Assembly (NCBI GenBank): GCA_009377475.1
Contig: WHTY01000012.1
Span: 1-64,000 of the forward strand
Length of the DNA stretch: 64,000 nt
Source: Actinophytocola sp.
Lineage (GTDB): Bacteria; Actinomycetota; Actinomycetes; Mycobacteriales; Pseudonocardiaceae
Reading direction: 5' to 3'
The notes under the pieces are model-generated. The model was given only the letters and a program-made list of their open reading frames with translations, made no database searches and was not told the DNA's origin. The position numbers and the translations under genes are program-made. The stretch's first letter is position 1; every line of letters begins with the position of its first letter. This document shows, in pieces, positions 56,422 through 64,000 of this stretch.

Positions 56422-56739
56422 ATGGGAACGATCGTCAACCTCGTCGCGGTCATCGTCGCGATCGCGTCCGTCGCCGCCGCGCTGGGTAACGCCGCGTACC
56501 TCGCGATACTCAACAGCGCGGCGACCAAGCGAGCCGGTGGCGCTCCCATCACGACGTACGTCCGCAGTCGCTGGCCGTTGGCTGGCGGCACCACGGCGGG
56601 CGCGCTACTCGCGTGGTTGATGACCGCGAGCGACAGGGTCCCGGTCGACTTTCTCGCGCTGCTGATCGCGGCGGGCAGTGGCGTCGTGGCGACCAAGGCG
56701 TTGCGGTCAACTCAGGAGCGCTACCGCACCGGCGGCTAA
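56422..56739 (+). CDS. small membrane protein, 105 aa
   Basis: 105 residues with three membrane helices (about 5-30, 50-66, 72-92) separated by basic loops (ATKRAGGAPITTYVRSRW) and a basic C-terminus (RSTQERYRTGG). ATG 56422 has no clear ribosome-binding site. Nothing in the sequence indicates a function. It lies between chorismate mutase and a rightward membrane-protein gene. Confidence 0.65.
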   Translation: MGTIVNLVAVIVAIASVAAALGNAAYLAILNSAATKRAGGAPITTYVRSRWPLAGGTTAGALLAWLMTASDRVPVDFLALLIAAGSGVVATKALRSTQERYRTGG

Positions 56740-57053
56740 CACGGGAGTCGTTGACACACAAGGACATCCGGGCGAAATACCCACGGACTGACCAATATTC
56801 ACCCGATCGGTGGCGCGCGTTCGGATGATGTGCCAGGTTTTTTCGGGCCCAAGCTGGTATCTCACTGTGAGCCTCTTACTCTGGTGCACGTGAAGATTCA
56901 CAAGCAGCGCCCTCCGGCGCGACTGCGAACGCACGTCGGGGGAGCCTACCCGCACGCATGCACTCCCGCAGTCGTTGCAGCCTGCGCTGCTCCATTCGGC
57001 GGAAGGTCGCAGCTTTCGCCGTCAAGTCGCCGCCGGGGGAGGGTCTCCCCGGC
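56740..57053. other. intergenic region upstream of the membrane-protein/kinase cluster
   Basis: 314 bp with no convincing gene. The middle (56755-56900) is A+T-richer, with AATATTC at 56792 and GGTTTTTTCGGG at 56834, and may hold the promoter of the downstream four-gene cluster. No specific element can be named. Confidence 0.45.
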
Positions 57054-58571
57054 ATGAGCGAAGCGATCAGTGACCCGGGCATCCACCGGCCCGGACGGCA
57101 TCGTCGCGGCGCGGGCGCGAACACGTGGACGCCAGCCGTGCCGTCCCGCCAGGGCAGCGCACGGCACGGCACTCCGCTCGAGACCGCAAGCACCGCCCCG
57201 CTGATCGCGACCCAGACCGACACCGGAACGAGGTACGCCCACTACCCCCGTCAGCGTACGCGCGCGTACGCGCAGGGGGCGAACCCGTCGGCGGCAGCGG
57301 CAGCGGCAGCGGTGACGTCTGCCGCGACGACGGCGTTCCCCACGCAACGGACGGCCGCGGCCACCGCGACAGCTACCCCCTCGGCCACCACGACGGCTAC
57401 CGCCACCGCAACGGCAACGCGGACGACGACCACGCTGTCCGGCGTGCTGCCGCTCGACGAACTGGCGCAGGAACCAGACGCCTGGGAAGCCGCCTACGGA
57501 TTCAGCAACGCGAGCGAGTCGGTCTACGCGCTCCCCGTCACCCCCGACACAGATGACACAGCTGACACCGAGGCACGACACGACGTCCCGCCCCCCGACG
57601 ACGACGTGGCCCTGACCGCGCTGGAACCACCGGCCGAGGACCAGCCGCTTGCCGACCCCGACGCGCCAGCAGCGACCGCCGCGTCGTCCAGCGAGCGACC
57701 CGGTGAGAACACCATCCGGCGCACCAGGGTCACGCTGACGCCGACGGAACCGCGCCGCAGTGAGCCCAAGATCTACTACGCCCCGCCCAAGGACGGGCTG
57801 AGCACGTTCGACCTCGGCACCGTCCCAGCCTCCGTCACCCCGCCCCGGAGCTGGCGCAAGGCGGCCTGGTTCGCGACGGTCTCCTCCGGCGGCGTCGTCG
57901 TCGCGCTGCTGGTCGCCGCGTCGTACTTCGTTGGCCAGCAGCCGCCGCAGCAGGACCAGGTCGCCATCGAGAACTGGACCGGCCTGCGCGGCGAGAACCC
58001 CCCGCCGATGCACGACGAAGGCTTCGCCGCCCCGCAGGAGCGGACCACCACCACGGCACCCGAGTCGTCGTCGAACGTCATCGCCGACCGCGCGGCCGTG
58101 CTCCCCTCGACGTCCGGGGCGCTGCCGCCGCAGGCGCCGCAGCCGACGACCGCGCCCGATGCCACCGGGGCGCCGAGCCCGACGACGTCAGCGGCGCCGT
58201 CGTCCACGCCGACCGAGCCCCAGAAACCGCCGCCGTCACGCGCGGAGCGGGAGACCAGGTCGGACTACTTCTACCGCTTCCCGCCGGACGCGGAGACGAT
58301 GGGCGACCGCTCCGAGATCTTCCTGAACGAGATCACGGAGAACCCGGAGCGGGCACACGAGCAGACCGGCGGCGATCTCCACGCCGAGGGCGCCGACGCG
58401 ATCGCCGCCCGGTACTCTCACATCGCCTACTTCGAGATCGAGCACATCTACATCGATCAGCGCAACCGGGTCACCGTGAACAGCGTCAAGATCGTCTTCA
58501 AGGACGGCACGACAGAACGGCAACAACGGACATTGCGCTTTGAAGAGGGCGACAAGATCACAGACGACTAA
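57054..58571 (+). CDS. single-pass membrane protein with Ala/Thr-rich and proline-rich regions
   Basis: 505 residues. The cytoplasmic N-terminal ~260 residues are low in complexity (about 65-125 Ala/Thr: TAAATATATPSATTTATATA) with acidic Pro-rich stretches; one membrane helix (about 265-285, AAWFATVSSGGVVVALLVAA); an extracellular Thr/Ser/Pro linker; then a C-terminal globular domain (about 400-505, SDYFYRFPPDAETMGDRSEI, FEIEHIYIDQRNRVTVNSVK) that looks alpha+beta. ATG 57054 follows GGGGGAGGG; an in-frame start at 56958 is less likely. No family recognised. Gene order suggests a role with the kinases downstream. Confidence 0.72.
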   Translation: MSEAISDPGIHRPGRHRRGAGANTWTPAVPSRQGSARHGTPLETASTAPLIATQTDTGTRYAHYPRQRTRAYAQGANPSAAAAAAAVTSAATTAFPTQRTAAATATATPSATTTATATATATRTTTTLSGVLPLDELAQEPDAWEAAYGFSNASESVYALPVTPDTDDTADTEARHDVPPPDDDVALTALEPPAEDQPLADPDAPAATAASSSERPGENTIRRTRVTLTPTEPRRSEPKIYYAPPKDGLSTFDLGTVPASVTPPRSWRKAAWFATVSSGGVVVALLVAASYFVGQQPPQQDQVAIENWTGLRGENPPPMHDEGFAAPQERTTTTAPESSSNVIADRAAVLPSTSGALPPQAPQPTTAPDATGAPSPTTSAAPSSTPTEPQKPPPSRAERETRSDYFYRFPPDAETMGDRSEIFLNEITENPERAHEQTGGDLHAEGADAIAARYSHIAYFEIEHIYIDQRNRVTVNSVKIVFKDGTTERQQRTLRFEEGDKITDD

Positions 58572-58789
58572 ACCGGACGCCGCGTTAGGCCACCTGGGCT
58601 AACCGCTTAACCGTTTGCCGACAGTCACCGGCACTTCACCGACGCTGACTGGCACCGGAATCCGGCCACCCGGCACGCTTTGAGCTGAGCCAGCGAGCCG
58701 CACGCGCCCCTTGGCCCCGGCCCGGTGACGTCGCGGCTCGCGGGCTCACCACCTGCGAAGACGGGCGAACCGGGAAGGCAGGCGAGCGG

Positions 58790-59635
58790 ATGGTGCCAGG
58801 TGTGGGACGGCAGCGACGCGGCGGCAGAACCCACACGCCGGAACGCATCGAGGATGTGTTCAGCGAGCGCGTGCTGTCCGACCCGAACGTCGACCGCGAC
58901 TACCTCAACGAGCTGCTCCACGACCCAAGCCCGCTGCGCGTCCCCGAGCCACCCACGCCGCCAGGCCCCGAGAACGTCGTTCGCGATGAGCTGGAGAGCG
59001 CGACGGCGCGGGTCGCCAAGCTGACCGGCCTCGTTATCGCCGTCGCCCTGCTGTGCGGGTCGCTGGTCACCGCTGTCTTCCTCGACCGGCATCGCACGAC
59101 AGCGCGCGAGGCGCAGCCGCCGGAACGGCAGATCACCGGCATCGCGGCGCTGGCTGGCTTCGCGATGACCACCCCGCCACCAGTCGAAACCGCGCCCGTG
59201 ACAGAGCGCGCCGCCACCATCCCCACCGACGACGAGGCGACCACGCCAGCGGAACCGGACGACGCGACGACCAGCGGCCCGTCGACGACGTCGGAGCCAG
59301 CGACGCCGGTCAGCACCGCCGACGACGTCGACGCGTTCGTCCGCGACTTCTACGACCGCGTCACCGCGGGACCGGACGACGCGCTCCCCCTGCTGGGCGG
59401 CAACCTGCTCGACGCCAAGCCGGACGTCCTCATCGACGCGCTCCGGCGCATCGACGCCGTGGCGGTGCATCGGGTCAGCGTGCGACCGGACGGATTAGTG
59501 CGCGCGGTAGTCACCGTGACGAGGGCCAATGCCCAGCGCTATCGGGTGACGCACTTACTCCGGGTGGAGGCGGGCCCACCTGCGCTGATTACCGAAGCGC
59601 GGTTACTCTCGTCACAGCACAGCCCCGCGCAGTGA
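58790..59635 (+). CDS. single-pass membrane protein with extracellular domain
   Basis: 281 residues: cytoplasmic ~75 residues (PERIEDVFSERVLSDPNVDR, LNELLHDPSPLRVPEP), one helix (about 80-100, LTGLVIAVALLCGSLVTAVF), a Thr/Pro/Ala-rich extracellular linker, and an NTF2/SnoaL-like C-terminal domain (about 175-275, DDVDAFVRDFYDRVTAGPDD, RVSVRPDGLVRAVVTVTRAN). Same architecture as the gene before it. The start lacks a strong ribosome-binding site. Function unknown; possibly a substrate or partner of the adjacent kinase. Confidence 0.75.
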   Translation: MVPGVGRQRRGGRTHTPERIEDVFSERVLSDPNVDRDYLNELLHDPSPLRVPEPPTPPGPENVVRDELESATARVAKLTGLVIAVALLCGSLVTAVFLDRHRTTAREAQPPERQITGIAALAGFAMTTPPPVETAPVTERAATIPTDDEATTPAEPDDATTSGPSTTSEPATPVSTADDVDAFVRDFYDRVTAGPDDALPLLGGNLLDAKPDVLIDALRRIDAVAVHRVSVRPDGLVRAVVTVTRANAQRYRVTHLLRVEAGPPALITEARLLSSQHSPAQ

Positions 59636-59911
59636 GCGACGTCATAATGGGCAACGCTGTACCGGGTCCGTGTGCGGAGGGTGAACATCTACCCTGAACA
59701 GCAAGCCGACCAGCGGGCATGCGTGGGGTAAAGTGCGCCGCAGCGTGACCACGAGGCGAGCAGTGCCGAGTCGGTGCGGTGCGGACCACCGACGCGGCCA
59801 CGCTCGCCGGCCACGTCACAGGCACTGTGACCTGCTGACACGTCCGCATCAGCAGGACAGCCAGGGAGTGGAACCACCACCGATGCCAAGCACACACCGA
59901 GGGGCCTACCA

Positions 59912-61453
59912 GTGAGCGACGAGGGCCGTCTTGTCGCCGGTCGATACCGGATCAGCAAGCGGATCGGCACCGGAGCGATGGGTGCCGTCTGGCAGGCGCA
60001 GGACGAGCTGCTTGGCCGCACGGTGGCCATCAAGCAGTTGCTGTTGCAGCCAGGACTCGAGGAGTCGGAGGCCGAAGAGGCCCGCCAACGGACCATGCGC
60101 GAGGGCCGAATAGCGGCCAGGCTGCATCACCCGAATGCCATCACGGTGTTCGACGTCGTCACCGACGACCAGGGCCAGCCGTGCCTGATCATGGAGTTCC
60201 TCGAGTCGACGAGCCTCGCGGCGGTCGTGCAGCAGGACGACGTGCTTCCGCCGCTCGAGGTGGCCCGCATCGGCGCGCAGATCGCCGCGGCGTTGGCCAG
60301 CGCGCACCGGGTCGACATCGTCCACCGCGACATCAAGCCAGCGAACATCCTGCTGACCGACGACGGCGTCGTGAAGATCACCGACTTCGGGATCTCGCGC
60401 GCGAAGGACGACGTCACCGTCACCAAAACCGGCATGATCGCGGGCACCCCCGCCTATCTCGCGCCAGAGGTGGCCATCGGCGAGGACCCAGGTCCGGAGT
60501 CGGACATCTTCTCGCTCGGTTCCACGCTGTACGCCGCGACCGAGGGCGTGCCGCCGTTCGGGCTCAGCGAGAACACCCTCGGCCTGCTGCACGCTGTCGC
60601 CGCTGGCCAGATCAACCCTCCGCAGCGATCCGGCCCGTTGACCAGCGTGCTCGCGCTGCTGTTGCACCCGGAGAAGGCGCACCGGCCAACCGCGGCAGAG
60701 GCCGAAGAGCTGCTTGACGCCGTCGCGCGGGGCGAGACGCCGGTCGGCGGCCCCGTCGACTCGGATCCGACGGCGATGGTTGCCGGTGGCGCGCTCGCCG
60801 CAGGCGCCGCGGGCGCTGCCGCCCAGAACGTCGACCCCGCCGCGCAGACCAGCCTCGTCGGTCACGCTGGCAGTCTCGACGACGCCGCGACGACGGTCGC
60901 CGCCGGCGTCCCCGGCGACGACCAGGCGACCACCTACCAGCCAGGCGCGTTCTACGCCGACAACAGCGGCGGCACCCGCACCACGGTGGCCGCCCCCGCT
61001 ATGCCGCCGGACGAGGCGGAGCCGGAGCGCCGCAAGAGCTGGACCGGTCCCGCGTTCGCCGTCGGCACCCTCGGTGTCGTCGCCGCGTTCGCGCTGTGGC
61101 TGTTCACCAGCAGCCCGCCGGAGGAACCGAACCAGCAGCAGCCGGTCGGGTCGACGTCGAGCACCACCACCGAGCCGACGACGACCACGACGACCACAAC
61201 GCAGGTCCCGGTCACCACCGTCCAGCAGCAGCCGGTCCAGCCTGCGCCGACCACGACGACCACCACGACGACACAGCGGACGACCACCACCACTACGACG
61301 ACGACCACGACGACGCCACCGCAAACCACCGAGCCAACGACGACGCCGGAAGAGACCACGTCGCCGCCGCCGGAGGAGACGACAACGCCGCCGGAGGAGA
61401 CGACAGAGCCGGGTGGCACGACAAGCACCGACGCGGCGTCCGGAACGAGCTAG
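59912..61453 (+). CDS. membrane-anchored Ser/Thr protein kinase (PASTA-less)
   Basis: 513 residues. Catalytic domain to ~290 with a complete set of motifs: Gly-loop RIGTGAMGAVWQA, Lys41 (VAIK), HRDIKPAN (Asp140), DFG (158-160), APEVAIGEDPG and SLGSTLYA. The activation loop DDVTVTKTGMIAGTP has Thr residues for autophosphorylation. After a ~75-residue linker comes one membrane helix (about 373-395, PAFAVGTLGVVAAFALWLF), then a ~110-residue Thr-rich extracellular tail (encoded by ACC/ACG repeats) with TTPPEE motifs. GTG 59912 with GAGGGG upstream. Overlaps nothing; the next kinase gene begins 2 bp after its stop. Confidence 0.92.
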   Translation: MSDEGRLVAGRYRISKRIGTGAMGAVWQAQDELLGRTVAIKQLLLQPGLEESEAEEARQRTMREGRIAARLHHPNAITVFDVVTDDQGQPCLIMEFLESTSLAAVVQQDDVLPPLEVARIGAQIAAALASAHRVDIVHRDIKPANILLTDDGVVKITDFGISRAKDDVTVTKTGMIAGTPAYLAPEVAIGEDPGPESDIFSLGSTLYAATEGVPPFGLSENTLGLLHAVAAGQINPPQRSGPLTSVLALLLHPEKAHRPTAAEAEELLDAVARGETPVGGPVDSDPTAMVAGGALAAGAAGAAAQNVDPAAQTSLVGHAGSLDDAATTVAAGVPGDDQATTYQPGAFYADNSGGTRTTVAAPAMPPDEAEPERRKSWTGPAFAVGTLGVVAAFALWLFTSSPPEEPNQQQPVGSTSSTTTEPTTTTTTTTQVPVTTVQQQPVQPAPTTTTTTTTQRTTTTTTTTTTTTPPQTTEPTTTPEETTSPPPEETTTPPEETTEPGGTTSTDAASGTS

Positions 61454-61455
61454 CG

Positions 61456-62655
61456 GTGACGACGGAAGGCAGGCTTCTCGGCGACCGGTACCGGCTCAGC
61501 CAGCCGATCGGTCGCGGCAGGGGCGGGTTCATCTGGATCGCGCAGGACCAGCGCGTGCACCGCACCGTCGCCGCCAAGCCGGTCGCGCTGCCCCAGGGCG
61601 GCACCGCGACCGGCTTCGAGCTGGAAGACGCCGTCCAACGCGCCCGCGACGCCGCGCGGCTCAAGCACCAGTGCGCGGTGGCCGTCTACGACGTGCTCAT
61701 CGAGGGCGACGGCATCTGGCTGATCACGGAGTACATGCCGTCACGGACGATGGCGGACTTCCTCGCCGGGCACGGCAAGCTCTCCGCCCAGGACACCGTC
61801 ACGCTCGGCGCGCAGCTGGCCGCCGCGCTCGCCGCCGCTGCCGAGCTTGCCATCACGCACCGGGCGGTGGAACCGGCGAACGTGCTGCTCGCCGACGACG
61901 GCGGGGTGCAAATCACCGACTTCGGCATCGGGGCGCTGCATCACGATCCGGCGTTCCGGGCACCGGAGGTGATCGCTGGCGTCCCGACGACACCGGCGTC
62001 CGACGTCTTCTCGCTCGGCGCGACGTTGTACTTCGCGCTGCACGGCGTCACCCCGTTCGGCCCGCTCGGCACCGACAAGGGCCCCGACTTCGGCGACACC
62101 CAGGGCGACGTCGCCGCACCCGCCGACGCCGCGACGGTGCTGCCGAGCCTGCTCGCGGACATGCTGGCCACCAACCCGTCGCACCGGCCAGCCATGAGCC
62201 GCTGCTGGGAGACGCTGGCCGCGATCGCGGAGGGCAGGCAGCCGTCGCAGCACGCCGTCCCCCAGCAACAACCGCAACCGCCAACGAACGGCGCTGAGTC
62301 GGCCGCTGCGGCCCCAGCACCCCCGCAGCAGACGACACCGCCTGCCGCAGCGAACCCGCCCGCTCAGCCGCATCCCACGACGCCCATCCGGACGCGGCCA
62401 GCGCCGCCCGCGCCAGCGCCCGCTCCGCCGATGGCGGCAGCAGCCACGGCGCCCTCGGTGCCTGCGGTGCCGCAGCACGGCGCGGCAGGCTGGCAGCAAC
62501 CGATGCCGCCAGCCGAGTTCGGACACCCAGGCAACGGGACGCGGCCAGCGACGCCGCTGTCGCAGAACCGGGCGGCGATCCGGGTGCTGCTGGTCGTCGC
62601 CGTCCTCGCCGCCGCGATGGCCGGCATCCTGTTCACCGAGATCGTGCTGGTCTGA
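61456..62655 (+). CDS. membrane-anchored pseudokinase
   Basis: 399 residues, closely related to the kinase before it but catalytically degenerate. Retained: Gly-loop IGRGRGGFIWIA, Lys41 (VAAK), DFG (155-157). Lost: the catalytic loop reads HRAVEPAN (61858-61881) where its partner has HRDIKPAN, so Asp137 is Ala and Lys139 is Glu. The activation segment is short (DFGIGALHHDPAFRAPE), lacking Thr/Ser. A Pro/Gln/Ala-rich linker (about 265-370) leads to a C-terminal membrane helix (VLLVVAVLAAAMAGILFTEI) ending the protein, with no extracellular domain. GTG 61456, 2 bp after the kinase. Likely an allosteric or scaffold partner. Confidence 0.88.
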   Translation: MTTEGRLLGDRYRLSQPIGRGRGGFIWIAQDQRVHRTVAAKPVALPQGGTATGFELEDAVQRARDAARLKHQCAVAVYDVLIEGDGIWLITEYMPSRTMADFLAGHGKLSAQDTVTLGAQLAAALAAAAELAITHRAVEPANVLLADDGGVQITDFGIGALHHDPAFRAPEVIAGVPTTPASDVFSLGATLYFALHGVTPFGPLGTDKGPDFGDTQGDVAAPADAATVLPSLLADMLATNPSHRPAMSRCWETLAAIAEGRQPSQHAVPQQQPQPPTNGAESAAAAPAPPQQTTPPAAANPPAQPHPTTPIRTRPAPPAPAPAPPMAAAATAPSVPAVPQHGAAGWQQPMPPAEFGHPGNGTRPATPLSQNRAAIRVLLVVAVLAAAMAGILFTEIVLV

Positions 62656-62681
62656 AGCGCGGGTCGGACACAGTCACGCCC

Positions 62682-63521
62682 TCACAGCACGATCGGACCG
62701 CCGTAGCCCGGCGAGTCCAGCGGCAGGCACGTCTTGCAGAAGTCAACGCCGAACGGCGTCAGGTGCACGCTGCGGTGCACCGTGCTCGGCGAGCGGCCCG
62801 CCCGCTTCATGGCGTCGGTGACGACCGGCTGCACCTCGACCACCTGGTACCGCGACGGCTCCACCTTTTCCTTGGAGAACCACAGCAGGCCAAGCCGGAA
62901 CAGGTTGTTCAGGTAGGCGTTGGTGCGATCGAGGTGACGGCAGCCCGCCTCCTCCCCGATCATCGACAACCGCTCGGCCACCAGCTCGGAGCCGACGCCG
63001 AACGGCCGCGTCGTGCGGACGTCGACGGTCGGCTGCGCGCCGTTGAGCGCGAGGTACTTGAGGATGCGCGCCTCGTCCGGCGCGATCTCCTCAAGGATGC
63101 GCTCGTAGGCGGGGTGCATGTCGTCGTCCCAGCGGACGTCGGCCGAGCGCTGCAACAACGCGGCGCCGCGCGCCTTCAGCTCTTGCTCCGAGCAACTGTG
63201 GTACGACGAGCCGCCGTCATCGGAGTTCGATTCACCGAAGCCGAGCGAGCGTTGCGCGATGGACCGCAGCTCCGACGCCGTCTCGTCCACGATCTGCGCG
63301 GGAGACGCGCCGCTCAGCGCCGATTTCACGATCTTGGAGCTGGTGCTCACCGTGGTCTCCACGACGGCGGACGTCGCGCGCCACCAGCCGGTCGCCGCGA
63401 CCCGCGCCAACCCGGAGACGCCGTCGAGCAGGCCGATCTCGTGGTTCTCGGACTCGTCCGTACGCGCTGGCAGATTCCTGCCGTCGGGCACGTTCCCGTC
63501 GTCCCTGGCGTGCTGAGCCAT
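62682..63521 (-). CDS. DUF4393 (Abi-alpha-like) protein
   Basis: 279 residues. An acidic N-terminus leads to a Ser/Thr/Val-rich amphipathic stretch (about 40-75, SAVVETTVSTSSKIVKSALS) and a mainly helical domain (about 115-250: ARGAALLQRSADVRWDDDMH, YERILEEIAPDEARILKYLA). This resembles DUF4393, a family named after the Abi-alpha abortive-infection protein; most members are uncharacterised and the link to phage defence is by family name only. A C-x2-C (DFCKTC) near the C-terminus. A long hairpin sits upstream (63559-63607). Confidence 0.6.
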   Translation of the reverse strand: MAQHARDDGNVPDGRNLPARTDESENHEIGLLDGVSGLARVAATGWWRATSAVVETTVSTSSKIVKSALSGASPAQIVDETASELRSIAQRSLGFGESNSDDGGSSYHSCSEQELKARGAALLQRSADVRWDDDMHPAYERILEEIAPDEARILKYLALNGAQPTVDVRTTRPFGVGSELVAERLSMIGEEAGCRHLDRTNAYLNNLFRLGLLWFSKEKVEPSRYQVVEVQPVVTDAMKRAGRSPSTVHRSVHLTPFGVDFCKTCLPLDSPGYGGPIVL

Positions 63522-63558
63522 CTCACCGTTCCTCTTCGCAACTCACCCGTGGTTGAGG

Positions 63559-63607
63559 TATGAAGGGCTTCTTCCTAGCGCTGAGCGTTAGTAAGAATCC
63601 CTTCATA
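63559..63607. terminator. imperfect long hairpin
   Basis: About 22 paired bases with two mismatches, core GAAGGGCTTCTT in the left arm and AAGAATCCCTTC in the right. Related to 46363-46421. It lies between the DUF445-like stop (63628) and the DUF4393 start (63521), so it would terminate the upstream gene or affect the downstream leader. Confidence 0.65.
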
Positions 63608-63627
63608 ACACCCACCGTGTGCCCCTC

Positions 63628-64000
63628 TCATACGCCAAAGATAGCCAGGTGCAGGAATCCCGCGCCCGCGCCGAGCACCGCGCCGTGCACGAACAGCAGC
63701 CACTCGTCCTGCTTGATCGCCGAGCGCAGCAGCTCGTTGAAGTCGTCGAGGCTCATCCTGCGCATCTGGTCCGCGACGAACCGGAAGATCTTGTTCGCCT
63801 GCCGCACGTTGAACTCCTCGTCGCCGAACGCGCGCGGCGCGAACCGCGTCGACTCGGTGGCCACCGACTGCCGGATGCGGTCGTACGAGCGGGAGCCGAC
63901 GACCATCCGAACGGCCGGTCGCGCCGGGCCGACCGCCCGGTCGATCGTGGGCCGCAGCAGGTTTTCCAGCATTTGATGCGTGCGGTCGGAACGCGGCCCG
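63628..64000 (-). CDS. DUF445-like protein, C-terminal part
   Basis: The C-terminal ~124 residues of a longer leftward gene cut by the window edge; the frame remains open past the Met at 63972. The sequence shows a helical region (SYDRIRQSVATESTRFAPRA, RQANKIFRFVADQMRRMSLD) followed by a terminal hydrophobic helix (EWLLFVHGAVLGAGAGFLHL). DUF445 proteins end with a similar G-x-x-x-G membrane helix, so this family is likely but not certain. Confidence 0.55.
   Translation of the reverse strand, partial: GPRSDRTHQMLENLLRPTIDRAVGPARPAVRMVVGSRSYDRIRQSVATESTRFAPRAFGDEEFNVRQANKIFRFVADQMRRMSLDDFNELLRSAIKQDEWLLFVHGAVLGAGAGFLHLAIFGV

Overview
This is a high-GC actinobacterial chromosome segment, most likely from the Pseudonocardiaceae (Amycolatopsis/Saccharopolyspora-like; inferred from gene content and GTG-rich, high-GC coding). 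Evidence includes FbiC (F420), a mycoredoxin-like protein, PerM/DUF6350, the imuA'-imuB-dnaE2 mutasome with mycobacterial-type LexA boxes, a eukaryote-type Icd, and a block (chorismate mutase, pcrA, M23 peptidase, sucCD, DUF5336, perM, purN, purH) matching the Mycobacterium tuberculosis Rv0948c-Rv0957 neighbourhood. No tRNA, rRNA, CRISPR array or complete insertion sequence was found.

Layout. 1-4514: end of sdhB and a heterodimeric ABC exporter. 4515-11097: small membrane proteins, a D,D-carboxypeptidase, a YihY protein and FbiC. 11395-17497: a Crp-type regulator, unknown small proteins, a DUF222/HNH protein, a mycoredoxin and a DoxX protein. 17677-24546: the most notable system, a selenoneine-type (sen) cluster: SenA (EgtB-like), SenB (glycosyltransferase), a PhnDCE-like ABC importer with a fused double permease, and a convergent selD/senC. 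24671-26459: a hipBA toxin-antitoxin module between two direct copies of a MITE-like 80-bp element, with twin palindromic operators. 26558-35649: exoIII, SH3-like protein, icd, small proteins, folD, a DMT transporter, a large TNT-domain (NAD glycohydrolase-type) toxin and a pentapeptide-repeat protein.

35764-41458 is the imuA'-imuB-dnaE2 SOS mutagenesis operon with a perfect LexA box. 41729-55756 carries purHN, perM, a small kinase, a DUF5336 protein, sucDC, a large membrane protein, an M23 peptidase, a small protein with its own perfect LexA box, and pcrA. 55837-56287 is a chorismate mutase preceded by what reads as a classical Phe/Tyr attenuator. 57054-62655 encodes two membrane-anchored unknown proteins followed by an active Ser/Thr kinase and a pseudokinase. 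The window closes with a DUF4393-like protein and the C-terminus of a DUF445-like protein.

Together the genes cover central metabolism (TCA cycle, one-carbon/purine), cell-envelope maintenance, DNA-damage response and selenium/thiol redox chemistry. Non-coding structure is unusually rich: 21-nt intergenic tandem repeats at six loci, a 30-nt repeat family inside fbiC, a family of long GAAGGGCTTCTTAC hairpins, and the hipBA-flanking repeats.
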